Shown: positions 48,392-61,985, numbered from the stretch's first letter. The stretch is 64,000 bases of DNA from Sipunculus nudus (GCA_026874595.1 CM049307.1:54106370-54170369), one strand, 5' to 3'. The notes: generated by a model from the sequence alone, not told the origin. Made by a program: numbers and translations.

Positions 48392-51300
48392 CAGATCTCA
48401 CTGATACAAGGGTCAGGTGAACACTCACCTGTCTAACACTTACAGTACGTAGTAATCATTATCCTGATCAGACAGGTCCTTTTGATACAAGGATCAGGTG
48501 AACACTTACCTGTCTGACACTGACAGTAGTAATCATTATCCTGAATCAGACGGGTCCTGTTGATATACAAGTATCAGGTGAACACTTACCTTTCTGACAC
48601 TGACAGTAGTAATCATGATCCTGATCAGACAGGTCCTCTTGATACAAGGATCAGGTGAACACTTACCTGTCTGATATTGACAGTAGTAATCATGATCCTG
48701 AATCAGACAGGTCCTTTTGATACAAGTATCAGGTGAACAGTTACCTGTCTGACACTGACAGTAGTAATCATGGTCCTGAATCAGACAGGTCCTGTTGATA
48801 TATAAGGATCAGGTGAACACTTACCTGTCTGACACTGACAGTAGTAATCATGATCCTGAATCAGACAGGTCCTTTTGATACAAGTTTCAGGTGAACACTT
48901 ACCTGTCTGACACTGACAGCAGTAATCATGGTCCTGAATCGGACAGGTCCTGTTGATACAAGTATCAGGTGAACAGTTACCTGTCTGACACTGACAGTAG
49001 TAATCATGATCCTGATGAGACAGGTCCTCTTGATACAAGGATCACGTGAACACTTACCTGTCTGATATTGACAGTAGTAATCATGATCCTGAATCAGACA
49101 GGTCCTGTTGATACAAGGATCAGGTGAACAGTTACCTGTCTGACACTGACAGTAGTAATCATGGTCCTGAATCGGACAGGTCCTGTTGATACAAGTATCA
49201 GGTGAACAGTTACCTGTCTGACACTGACAGTAGTAATCATGATCCTGATGAGACAGGTCCTCTTGATACAAGGATCACGTGAACACTTACCTGTCTGATA
49301 TTGACAGTAGTAATCATGATCCTGAATCAGACAGGTCCTGTTGATACAAGGATCAGGTGAACAGTTACCTGTCTGACACTGACAGTAGTAATCATGATCC
49401 TGAATCAGACAGGTCCTGTTGATACAAGAATCAGGTGAACACTTACCTGTCTGACATTGACAGTAGTAATCATGATCCTGAATCAGACAGGTCCTGTTGA
49501 TACAAGGATCAGGTGAACACTTACCTGTTTGACACTGACAGAAGTAATCATGGTCCTGAATCAGACAGATCCCACTGATACAAGAATCAGGTGAACACTT
49601 ACCTGTCTGACACTGACAGTAGTAATAATGATCCTGAATCAGACAGGTCCTGTTGATACAAGGATCAGGTGAACACTTACCTGTCTGACACTGACAGTAG
49701 TAATCATGATCCTGATCAGACAGGTCCTCTTGATACAAGGATCAGGTGAACACTTACCTTTCTGATACTGACAGTAGTAATCATGATCCTGAATCAGACA
49801 GGTCCTGTTGATACAAGGATCAGGTGAACAGTTACCTGTCTGACACTGACAGTAGTAATCATGATCCTGATCAGACAGGTCCTCTTGATACAAGGATCAG
49901 GTGAACACTTACCTGTCTGACACTGAGAGTAGTAATCATGATCCTGAATCAGACAGGTCCTGTTGATACAAGGATCAGGTGAACACTTACCTGTCTGACA
50001 TTGACAGTAGTAATCATGGTCCTGAATCAGACAGGTCCTGTTGATACAAGGATCAGGTGAACATTACCTGTCTGACACTGACAGTAGTAATCATGATCCT
50101 GATCAGACAGGTCCTCTTGATACAAGGATCAGGTGAACACTTACCTGTCTGACACTGAGAGTAGTAATCATGATCCTGAATCAGACAGGTCCTGTTGATA
50201 CAAGGATCAGGTGAACATTACCTGTCTGACACTGAGAGTAGTAATCATGATCCTGAATCAGACAGGTCCTGTTGATATACAAGTATCAGGTGAACAGTTA
50301 CCTGTCTGACACTGACAGTAGTAATCATGGTCCTGAATCAGACAGGTCCTGTTGATACAAGGATCAGGTGAACATTACCTGTCTGACACTGACAGTAGTA
50401 ATCATGATCCTGATCAGACAGGTCCTCTTGATACAAGGATCAGGTGAACACTTACCTGTCTGATATTGACAGAAGTAATCATGGTCCTGAATAAGACAGG
50501 TCCTGTTGATACAAGGATCAGGTGAACATTACCTGTCTGACACTGACAGTAGTAATCATGATCCTGATGAGACAGGTCCTCTTGATACAAAGATCAGGTG
50601 AACATTACCTGTGTGACACTGACAGTAGTAATCATGATCCTGATCAGACAGGTTCTCTTGATACAAGGATCAGGTGAACACTTACCTGTCTGACACTGAC
50701 AGTAGTAATCATGGTCCTGAATCAGACAGGTCCTTTTGATACAAGTATCAGGTGAACAGTTACCTGTCTGACACTGACAGTAGTAATCATGGTCCTGAAT
50801 CGGACAGGTCCTGTTGATACAAGGATCAGGTGAACATTACCTGTCTGACACTGACAGTAGTAATCATGATCCTGATCAGACAGGTCCTCTTGATACAAGG
50901 ATCAGGTGAACACTTACCTGTCTGATATTGACAGTAGTAATCATGGTCCTGAATCAGACAGGTCCTGTTGATACAAGGATCAGGTGAACATTACCTGTCT
51001 GACACTGACAGTAGTAATCATGATCCTGATGAGACAGGTCCTCTTGATACAAGGATCACGTGAACACTTACCTGTCTGATATTGACAGTTGTAATCATGA
51101 TCCTGAATCAGACAGGTCCTGTTGATACAAGGATCAGGTTAACACTTACCTGTCTGACATTGACAGAAGTAATATGATCCTGAATCAGACAGGTCCTGTT
51201 GATATATAAGGATCAGGTGAACACTTACCTGTCAGACACTGACAGCAGTAATCATGATCCTGAATCAGACAGGTCCTGTTGATACAAGGATCAGGTTAAC

Positions 51301-54300
51301 ACTTACCTGTCTGACATTGACAGAAGTAATATGATCCTGAATCAGAGAGGTCCTGTTGATATATAAGGATCAGGTGAACATTACCTGTCTGACACTGACA
51401 GTAGTAATCATGATCCTGATGAGACAGGTCCTCTTGATACAAGGATCACGTGAACACTTACCTGTCTGATATTGACAGTAGTAATCATGATCCTGAATCA
51501 GACAGGTCCTGTTGATACAAGGATCAGGTGAACATTACCTGTCTGACACTGACAGTAGTAATAATGATCCTGAATCAGACAGGTCCTGTTGATATACAAA
51601 GATCAGGTGAACACTTACCTGTCTGACATTGACAGTAGTAATCATGATCCTGATGAGACAGGTCCTCTTGATACAAGGATCACGTGAACACTTACCTGTC
51701 TGATATTGACAGTAGTAATCATGATCCTGAATCAGACAGGTCCTGTTGATACAAGGATCAGGTGAACATTACCTGTCTGACACTGACAGTAGTAATCATG
51801 ATCCTGATCAGACAGGTCCTCTTGATACAAGTTTCAGGTGAACACTTACCTGTCTGATATTGACAGTAGTAATCATGATCCTGAATCAGACAGATCCCAC
51901 TGATACAAGAATCAGGTGAACACTTACGTGTCTGACATTGACAGTAGTAATCATGATCCTGAATCAGACAGATCCCACTGATACAAGGATCAGGTGAACA
52001 CTTACGTGTCTGACATTGACAGTAGTAATCATGATCCTGATCAGACAGGTCCTCTTGATACAAGTTTCAGGTGAACACTTACCTGTCTGATATTGACAGT
52101 AGTAATCATGATCCTGAATCAGACAGATCCCACTGATACAAGGATCAGGTGAACACTTACCTGTTTGACACTGACAGAAGTAATCATGGTCCTGAATTAG
52201 ACAGTTCCCATTGATACAAGTATCAGGTGAACACTTACCTGTCTGACATTGACAGTAGTAATCATGATCCTGATCAGACAGGTCCTCTTGATACAAGTAT
52301 CAGGTGAACACTTACCTGTCTGACATTGACAGTAGTAATCATGGTCCTGAATCAGACAGATCCCACTGATACAAGAATCAGGTGAACACTTACGTGTCTG
52401 ACATTGACAGTAGTAATCATGATCCTGAATCAGACAGATCCCACTGATACAAGAATCAGGTGAACACTTACCTGTTTGACACTGACAGAAGTAATCATGG
52501 TCCTGAATTAGACAGTTCCCATTGATACAAGGATCAGGTGAACACTTACCTGTCTGACACTGACAGTAGTAATCATGATCCTGAATCAGACAGATCCCAC
52601 TGATACAAGAATCAGGTGAACACTTACGTGTCTGACATTGACAGTAGTAATCATGATCCTGAATCAGACAGATCCCACTGATACAAGAATCAGGTGAACA
52701 CTTACCTGTTTGACACTGACAGAAGTAATCATGGTCCTGAATTAGACAGTTCCCATTGATACAAGGATCAGGTGAACACTTACCTGTCTGACACTGACAG
52801 TAGTAATCATGATCCTGAATCAGACAGATCCCACTGATACAAGGATCAGGTGAACACTTACCTGTCTGACACTGACAGTAGTAATCATGATCCTGAATCA
52901 GACAGATCCCACTGATACAAGAATCAGGTGAACACTTACCTGTCTGACACTGACAGTAGTAATCATGATCCTGAATCAGACAGATCCCACTGATACAAGA
53001 ATCAGGTGAACACTTACCTGTTTGACACTGACAGAAGTAATCATGATCCTGAATCAGACAGGTCCCACTGATACAAGAATCAGGTGAACACTTACCTGTT
53101 TGACACTGACAGAAGTAATCATGGTCCTGAATCAGACAGATCCCACTGATACAAGAATCAGGTGAACACTTACCTGTTTGACACTGAATGAAGTAATTAT
53201 GATCCTGAATCAGACAGATCCCACTGATACAAGAATCAGGTGAACACTTACCTGTTTGACACTGACAGAAGTAATCATGGTCCTGAATCAGACAGATCCC
53301 ACTGATACAAGAATCAGGTGAACACTTACCTGTCTGACACTGACAGTAGTAATCATGGTCCTGAATCAGACAGATCCCACTGATAAAAGAATCAGGTGAA
53401 CATTACCTGTCTGACACTGACAGTAGTAATCATGGTCCTGAATCAGACAGATCCCACTGATACAAGAATCAGGTGAACACTTACCTGTTTGACACTGACA
53501 GAAGTAATCATGATCCTGAATCAGACAGATCCCACTGATACAAGAATCAGGTGAACACTTACCTGTTTGACACTGACAGAAGTAATCATGATCCTGAATT
53601 AGACAGTTCCCATTGATACAAGGATCAGGTGAACACTTACGTGTCTGACATTGACAGTAGTAATCATGATCCTGAATCAGACAGATCCCACTGATACAAG
53701 GATCAGGTGAACACTTACCTGTCTGACATTGACAGTAGTAATCATGATCCTGAATCAGACAGATCCCACTGATACAAGGATCAGGTGAACACTTACCTGT
53801 CTGACACTGACAGTAGTAATCATGGTCCTGAATTAGACAGTTCCCTTTGATACAAGGATCAGGTGAACACTTACCTGTCTGACACTGACGGTAGTAATCA
53901 TGATCCTGAATCAGACAGATCCCACTGATACAAGAATCAGGTGAACACTTACCTGTTTGACACTGACAGTAGTAATCATGGTCCTGAATTAGACAGATCC
54001 CATTGATACAAGGATCAGGTGAACACTTACCTGTTTGACACTGACAGTAGTAATCATGGTCCTGAATCAGACAGTTCCCATTGATACAAGGATCAGGTGA
54101 ACACTTACCTGTTTGACACTGACAGTAGTAATCATGGTCCTGAATTAGACAGATCCCATTGATACAAGGATCAGGTGAACACTTACCTGTTTGACACTGA
54201 CAGTAGTAATCATGGTCCTGAATTAGACAGATCCCATTGATACAAGGATCAGGTGAACACTTACCTGTTTGACACTGACAGTAGTAATCATGGTCCTGAA

Positions 54301-57300
54301 TTAGACAGATCCCATTGATACAAGGATCAGGTGAACACTTACCTGTTTGACACTGACAGTAGTAATCATGGTCCTGAATTAGACAGATCCCATTGATACA
54401 AGGATCAGGTGAACACTTACCTGTTTGACACTGACAGTAGTAATCATGGTCCTGAATTAGACAGATCCCACTGATACAAGAATCAGGTGAACACTTACCT
54501 GTTTGACACTGACAGTAGTAATCATGGTCCTGAATTAGACAGTTCCCATTGATACAAGGATCAGGTGAACACTTACCTGTCTGACACTGACAGTAGTAAT
54601 CATGATCCTGAATCAGACAGATCCCACTGATACAAGAATCAGGTGAACACTTACCTGTTTGATACTGACAGTAGTAATCATGGTCCTGAATTAGACAGTT
54701 CCCATTGATACAAGGATCAGGTGAACACTTACCTGTCTGACACTGACAGTAGTAATCATGATCCTGAATCAGACAGATCCCACTGATACAAGAATCAGGT
54801 GAACACTTACCTGTTTGACACTGACAGAAGTAATCATGGTCCTGAATTAGACAGTTCCCATTGATACAAGGATCAGGTGAACACTTACCTGTCTGACACT
54901 GACAGTAGTAATCATGATCCTGAATCAGACAGATCCCACTGATACAAGAATCAGGTGAACACTTACCTGTTTGACACTGACAGTAGTAATCATGGTCCTG
55001 AATCAGACAGATCCCACTGATACAAGAATCAGGTGAACACTTACCTGTCTGACATTGACAGTAGTAATCATGATCCTGAATCAGACAGATCCCACTGATA
55101 CAAGGATCAGGTGAACACTCACCTGTCTGACATTGACAGTAGTAATCATGATCCTGAATCAGACAGATCCCACTGATACAAGAATCAGGTGAACACTCAC
55201 GTGTCTGACATTGACAGTAGTAATCATGATCCTGAATCAGACAGATCCCACTGATACAAGAATCAGGTGAACACTTACGTGTCTGACATTGACAGTAGTA
55301 ATCATGATCCTGAATCAGACAGATCCCACTGATACAAGGATCAGGTGAACACTTACCTGTCTGACACTGACAGTAGTAATCATGGTCCTGAATCAGACAG
55401 ATCCCACTGATACAAGGATCAGGTGAACACTTACCTGTCTGACACTGACAGTAGTAATCATGATCCTGAATCAGACAGATCCCACTGATACAAGAATCAG
55501 GTTAACACTAACCTGTTTGACACTGACAGAAGTAATCATGGTCCTGAATCAGACAGATCCCATTGATACAAGGATCAGGTGAACACTTACCTGTCTGACA
55601 CTGACAGTAGTAATCATGGTCCTGAATCAGACAGATCCCACTGATACAAGGATCAGGTGAACACTTACCTGTCTGACACTGACAGTAGTAAATATGGTCC
55701 TGAATCAGACAGATCCCACTGATACAAGAATCAGGTGAACACTTACGTGTCTGACATTGACAGTAGTAATCATGATCCTGAATCAGACAGATCCCACTGA
55801 TACAAGGATCAGTTGAACACTTACCTGTTTGACACTGACAGAAGTAATCATGGTCCTAATTCAGACAGATCCCACTGATACAAGGATCAGGTGAACACTT
55901 ACCTGTTTGACACTGACAGAAGTAATCATGGTCCTGAATCAGACAGATCCCACTGATACAAGAATCAGGTGAACACTTACGTGTCTGACATTGACAGTAG
56001 TAATCATGATCCTGAATCAGACAGATCCCACTGATACAAGAATCAGGTGAACACTTACCTGTCTGACACTGACAGTAGTAATCATGGTCCTGAATCAGAC
56101 AGATCCCACTGATACAAGAATCAGGTGAACACTTACCTGTTTGACACTGACAGAAGTAATCATGATCCTGAATTAGACAGTTCCCACTGATACAAGGATC
56201 AGGTGAACACTTACGTGTCTGACATTGACAGAAGTAATCATGATCCTGAATTAGACAGTTCCCACTGATACAAGAATCAGGTGAACACTTACGTGTCTGA
56301 CATTGACAGTAGTAATCATGATCCTGAATCAGACAGATCCCACTGATACAAGAATCAGGTGAACACTTACCTGTCTGACATTGACAGTAGTAATCATGGT
56401 CCTGAATCAGACAGATCCCACTGATACAAGAATCAGGTGAACACTTACGTGTCTGACATTGACAGTAGTAATCATGGTCCTGAATCAGACAGATCCCACT
56501 GATACAAGAATCAGGTGAACACTTACGTGTCTGACATTGACAGTAGTAATCATGGTCCTGAATCAGACAGATCCCACTGATACAAGGATCAGGTGAACAC
56601 TTACCTGTTTGACACTGACAGAAGTAATCATGGTCCTGAATCAGACAGATCCCATTGATACAAGGATCAGGTGAACACTTACCTGTTTGACACTGACAGA
56701 AGTAATCATGGTCCTGAATCAGACAGATCCCACTGATACAAGAATCAGGTGAACACTTACCTGTCTGACACTGACAGTAGTAATCATGATCCTGAATCAG
56801 ACAGATCCCACTGATACAAGAATCAGGTGAACACTTACCTGTTTGACACTGACAGAAGTAATCATGGTCCTGAATTAGACAGTTCCCATTGATACAAGGA
56901 TCAGGTGAACACTTACCTGTCTGACACTGACAGTAGTAATCATGATCCTGAATCAGACAGATCCCACTGATACAAGGATCAGGTGAACACTTACCTGTTT
57001 GACACTGACAGAAGTAATCATGGTCCTGAATCAGACAGATCCCACTGATACAAGAATCAGGTGAACACTTACGTGTCTGACATTGACAGTAGTAATCATG
57101 ATCCTGAATCAGACAGATCCCACTGATACAAGAATCAGGTGAACACTTACCTGTCTGACACTGACAGTAGTAATCATGGTCCTGAATCAGACAGATCCCA
57201 CTGATACAAGAATCAGGTGAACACTTACCTGTTTGACACTGACAGAAGTAATCATGATCCTGAATCAGACAGATCCCACTGATACAAGAATCAGGTTAAC

Positions 57301-57306
57301 ACTTAC
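48392..57306 (-). repeat. 78-bp tandem array derived from exon 5 plus its splice donor (about 115 copies)
   Basis: On the plus strand each unit contains cttacctgtctgacactgac, then agtagtaatcatg, tcctgaatcagac, a variable segment and gatacaa-g/a-atcaggtgaac. On the minus strand it is the 3' 65 nt of exon 5, the donor CAG/GTAAGT and the join GTAAGTGTTCACCTG back into exon sequence. From 53473 to 57373 there are exactly 50 units of 78 bp without any indel; closer to 48.4 kb many units are 77 bp or carry a +2 change. Two main sequence types exist: GATCCCACTGAT (mostly 51.9-57.3 kb) and GGTCCTGTTGAT/GGTCCTCTTGAT (mostly 48.4-51.8 kb). The array ends mid-unit near 48392. Confidence 0.97.
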
Positions 57307-57390
57307 CTGTTTGACACTGACAGAAGTAATCATGGTCCTGAATTAGACAGTTCCCATTGATACAAGGATCAGGTGAACACTTCACAGCAT
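57307..57390 (-). CDS. Exon 5: first EGF module (C1-C5), source exon of the 78-bp array
   Basis: Acceptor TTTTTTTCAG before 57390, donor ACAG/GTAAGT at 57307; 84 nt, phase 1-1. Together with the split codon it encodes AVKCSPDPCINGNCLIQD followed by HDYFCQCQT. This supplies five of six EGF cysteines; the sixth comes from exon 6 (YTGKNC). The intron that follows is packed with about 115 copies of the last ~65 nt of this exon plus its donor. Reading through the donor gives Lys-Cys-stop (TAA at 57296-57298), which fixes the exon end here. Confidence 0.85.
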
Positions 57391-57728
57391 CTGAAAAAAA
57401 TCATTCATAAGACAATTAACATCAGTTCATACAGAAAGGATTTAAAGGAAAAGGAAATTTTAAAGCATTTAGGGGAACATCTCTGGCAGAAATTCCTACA
57501 CTTAAAATCATGGCAGCCCTTCCACCCTTAAATTACCCTTAGGGTATGAAGATACTTCTCTCTATACTAACACATTTCCAACCCTACCATTTCCCCTTCC
57601 TGTCTGTTAGGGCAAGAAGGTGTGCATTCATGCCCTGTTACAGCATGAAACACTGCCTAAAAACATTCCAAAAGTTGATTGATATTTGTATTTGACCTCA
57701 TGAGGTGTTATCATTTCTTTCATATGTA

Positions 57729-57773
<45 letters not shown>

Positions 57774-58561
57774 TGCAGAAGTAATTTTTCATAAATTTTA
57801 TATGGTTAAAAATTGTTTTAAAGTTCACTATTTTAAGCATACAGTTTTAGCAAGCCACCTTTGCCTAATATTAAACTATATGACGCCAGAAACATTTTCT
57901 CTATCATCTTTTTTTGTTTTCAGTTTAATTTGTTTTTATAAATATAGATCCATGGCCTGTTGGTGGCACGGTATACTGTATGAGGATAAAGGTATCCATA
58001 TGATAAGAATAAAATGCTATCTGTAACCTCCTTGAATCAAGATTTATATGCACAGGGTTAGGAATAATCCAGAAGTCATAACCTGTCATAAAGACATACC
58101 GGTAGTGCAAATCTCTGATATTCTAACAAGATTTCACCATTATGCCATTGAGGCACCAGCGGGGTTTTGAACTGGAGACCTTCAGCTCTGAAGTCTAGTG
58201 TCTTTACTAATAGGCTCTATATCTATTTGGCTTCTTAAAAATAAAGACTTTTTAAATTTTGCTTCAATAAAATTTAACTTTTTATTTACAACCAAAAAAA
58301 AAAAGATAACAGAAAAAAAAACAACCCTGTCCTCCCTCTACTTTTTCTTATTTTCAGTCTATAAAAAGTATTGGTACTTTTAAAAGTTCATGAATACATA
58401 CATACATACATACATATATACAAAAGATCTTAACAATGATGCAATTTTAAGTATTGTAACATGCATCAGGAGCATAATGGAAAAGGAACTCTGTATGCAG
58501 AAACCAATCAATTTGTCAGTCAATCAAAGTTTGATGCATGGATCCAAGGGACTGCACTTAC
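57391..58561. other. Intron 4-5 with microsatellites
   Basis: Holds a (TA)n tract at about 57737-57772 and a CATA repeat at 58396-58420. Otherwise AT-rich. Confidence 0.7.
58135..58225 (-). mobile_element. Possible tRNA-derived SINE remnant
   Basis: On the minus strand GAGCCTATTAGTAAAGACAC resembles a tRNA A-box region and CCAGTTCAAAACCCC resembles a degenerate B box, with 'cttcagagctgaaggtct' between. Too decayed to be a working tRNA gene. Confidence 0.4.
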
Positions 58562-58729
58562 TGGCATCAGTACAGTTAGCACTGGATATAGATCCATCAC
58601 TCAGTGTTGTTTCTGTGGCTGCACATTCCACACAAAGAGTCTGAGCAATGTCTGGCTGATAAAAGTTCACTGGACATGGCTGACATGGAAGGAAACCAGT
58701 CTGTGAATATGAACCAGCAGGGCATGCTC
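58562..58729 (-). CDS. Exon 4: GCC2/GCC3 module 3
   Basis: Acceptor TTTACAG before 58729, donor GTAAGT after 58562; 168 nt, phase 1-1. It encodes ACPAGSYSQTGFLPCQPCP, NFYQPDIAQTLCVEC and SSANCTDA. This is the clearest GCC2/GCC3 copy (C-P-A-G-x-Y...C-x-x-C-P...YQ...C-x-x-C...C). It is separated from exon 3 by a 3.1 kb intron and is the last module before the EGF tract. Confidence 0.92.
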
Positions 58730-61700
58730 CTGTAAACAGAAAATACAACTGTGATAAAGTACTGAGGACCAATATTCTTCTTTATTACATACATCAAGGC
58801 TGCCTCAACTTCTTTCCTGTTCACCTTGATTCAAGCAGAGCAGGATGCACATGCCATACATTATAAATACAGCATATGTATGTTAAGTCATGCTTAAGTG
58901 ACAAGTGGTAAACCATGCAGCCAGTGAAATCAAGCATAACATACAGGGTGTAAACTAAGTTGTTTTTACATTAAAATAATTGTTCCAGCTGTAAAATGAA
59001 TGTTACATCAGCATAAATTGTTATAAGAGGCATTATCTGAATGATGATATGCAAGTTTACTCCATGTTCAGCTCTGATGGAATAATAGTTATACAGTTGC
59101 TGTGAACTTAAAAATCCAAGACGCCATTACAAGGAGGGTTTTACAGGTTACTCCCTTGCACTCTTTATCTTACTTTTTTTCTTTCCCCGGTACTTGCTTA
59201 CATTTTGCCTTTTACTCATTCCACCTCATAATTCTTTAAAGGAATATGTTACAGTTAGAGAAACAATGAATTGATCTACTGTCTCATAAGTGACCTTGGA
59301 TATACATGCAACCTGAAAGGCTAGAGTAAAGGTGAAAAATGTGAACTTGGTACATGATAAAATCAACATTGATCAATATTATTACCACACAAGAATTTTT
59401 CACATCTGCATAATAAACTGCATTGTATCAGCTCCTTATAATCTTGGTAACCATACTAAGCTTAAATACGGAAGTATAAATATATACTTACTTCAGTAAG
59501 CCAAAATGTGATAATTTTTAAACTTGACAACAATACTCAATGAAATGCAATTAAGAAGTGAGATAGAAATGATAAGATTGTTTCTTGGGAACTATTTTCA
59601 TAATTCAAATCAGAGTTAGACTAATTCATGAACTCCAGCTATAACATATTAATTCCTCAACTAATATGTGTATGTTATCATGTGATATCAATAAGTGTTG
59701 TGATAAAATTACAGATCAAGTTATCTAAAACGGATATTTTAAGGATCTGTATAACTGCTCCATATGCATGAAGGTTGGGGAATGTTTTTTGTAAAAATGC
59801 ATATTTTATCATTCATTGCAAAGAAAACTGTGATAGAAGTCTCCAAAAGGCTTCTATATCCTAGAGCAAATATGAAAATTGACATGCTTCATATCATGAT
59901 AACACTGCTTAAGGGGTAATAATACATATTATTAAAGGGGCCCAATCACCTGTTTGTCAACACTGTTGTGTTGTTGATAACAAGTTCATACATCTTTCAC
60001 AAAGGCATTATAAGAACTTTTCACAACCAAAATTACCCTTAGTTCATTAATATATACACAGAAGAAGCCAGAGATCACATAAATTATTTTTCAAAAGGTA
60101 TAGCTAGGTGATTGGGCAGCTTTAAGTAATAGCCAAAGATACTCGATCTACACTGTCTTAATAGGTATTTTGACCTGAGTATTTATGAAGGTGTCACAGT
60201 CTAAGTGTTCACAGTCACAGTGTTAACAATGTTAAAATTCTATTTTAACTGCTCCATACATCCATATTTTTCTAACAACACGGAACATGATAGATAATTG
60301 TTCCTATATTACACTAAAATTCACAATGTTATATCATTAGTATTCATAATTCATACTGGTTAAAATGCATCCTAACTGTAAAAGCTTACCAACACACAGT
60401 GACATATAAAATAGCAATAATTTGCACACAGCTTTAGATATGTTTTAGATTGTTCAAAATAAGCTTGACTGTCCAAAATGAACTTTTTACACACATTTTA
60501 AAACCCAGAAAGCTTCACAAAGCATTCTGAAAGCAAGGCTGTACGTCTGAAAGTGGCACACCCAAAATATGAAAGTGAACATTAGCTGCAAATTTAACAT
60601 AAAGTAATGTTAAAATTTCAAATACAATATGAACTTTAGCAATGGGATAACAGTATAAGATGCCAATGGAAAATTGCTAAAAACTCCAAAGGGGATGATC
60701 AATTTCTGATATTGGTGCCCTTTTTAAATAAATCAATAGAACAGAAATTAATAATAACATTCATATACTTTTTTTAGATTGCTATTTTATGTATGAAATT
60801 AATTTCTTATCTTTCAGTATCTGATAAAGGTTATCAACAAGAAAAGAAGGAGAATTAACAAGACTTTTATATTCTAATGGAGTGGGCTGGAACCCTGTAT
60901 TATCAGTTAACCAACCCCTGGTCATAGCCCTTATACATCTACACATATCTAAATATAACAGTCTATGGATAATAATACTTATAACTACAGCCAGTAACCA
61001 ATTACATCTACTGATGTACACTTACCATTATCTGGACCTGTTGTGTTATATACAAGATGAGTACAACATTGACAAGGTGCTGTTAAATTACAGAAATATG
61101 AAACCATTCATGCCTTCATATATGTTTAACTTACTGCAAGTATTTAATCCCCTATCGTGTGAAAGAATATAACTCTTGAGCATGATGTCTGAAGATACTG
61201 GTTTCAAAGGAAATTCATCTACAGAATTAAAACTTGACAACTGTATTCAGCATTTACTCTAAATTCCTTTCTGAACTTGTGTATTTTCAAAAGATAAAAG
61301 GCATTCTTATCTCTAATCTCTAATCATAAATGAAATTCATAAATTTAGGATGAATATTTCATACAACACACACCATCAAGATGTACAAAGATATGTGGTA
61401 TGTGAAAGGACCTCCTCTTTAGTATTATTAACTATTATTTTAACTATCACCCTTATTTATAATATTCTACAATTAATTCTTACAGCATTACTCAACTATG
61501 GACATTATTTTTAAACAAATAAAATGATCAGTCACTACAAGAATTTATCATTTGTTTATTGTTTAATGCAAGACTACCTAGGGTCAGCACCCATTCACTC
61601 CTATGTGAAGAGGGCTTCCAAATATGGTTCAGACACTGCCAAGGGTCTTTGCACAGAGAATGCATGTTATCCACTCAAAGTAATATAATGATTTAAATTT

Positions 61701-61823
61701 TATTCATATATTATTACAGATCTAATATCTTCATCATACAAATCATCACTTCTTTCCTGAAATGACCTGAACAATAGTTTCAAAACATTGAGATAGTGAT
61801 CAAAGAAAACAGAGATGACTGAC
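58730..61823. other. Intron 3-4
   Basis: 3.1 kb AT-rich intron. I recognise no transposon, exon or tandem repeat. Confidence 0.5.
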
Positions 61824-61985
61824 CCAGACACTGGGACTCATTAGTTGCTCCTGGTTGCATTGTTGCCATTCCAGCTGGACACTCCTGACAATAGGTGGCA
61901 TTGTAGGCATAGTAGTTCATGGGGCACTCCATACAAGGAGGGAGTCCTGTGGCAGAGACCATCCCAAAGGCTGCTTTGCATGTCA
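61824..61985 (-). CDS. Exon 3: GCC2/GCC3 module 2
   Basis: Acceptor AATTACAG before 61985, donor GTCAGT after 61824; 162 nt, phase 1-1. It encodes LTCKAAFGM, then CMECPMNYYAYNATYC, then CPAGMATMQPGATNESQC. The Cys-pair, aromatic and CPAG spacing repeat that of exon 2. An NAT and an NES sequon suggest N-glycosylation, consistent with an extracellular location. Confidence 0.88.

Noticed and set aside
48781-52296. Several minus-strand open frames of 84-214 codons starting MYQEDLS within the array
   Set aside because: They begin at a fortuitous ATG in units with a 1-nt deletion and drop into other frames at the next indel. They are products of the 78-bp repeat, not genes.
48392-57380. CRISPR-like regular repeats
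   Set aside because: The units abut without unique spacers, lie in an animal gene and contain exon and donor sequence.
53473-57390. The array as one giant coding exon
   Set aside because: TAA follows the first donor at once (57296-57298), further in-frame stops occur near 55857 and 55508, and a frame break at about 53400. Splicing the first unit to exon 6 gives a perfect EGF instead.
57679-58026. 115-codon plus-strand open frame with a Tyr-Ile run
   Set aside because: The run is the (TA)n microsatellite; the rest has no coding character.
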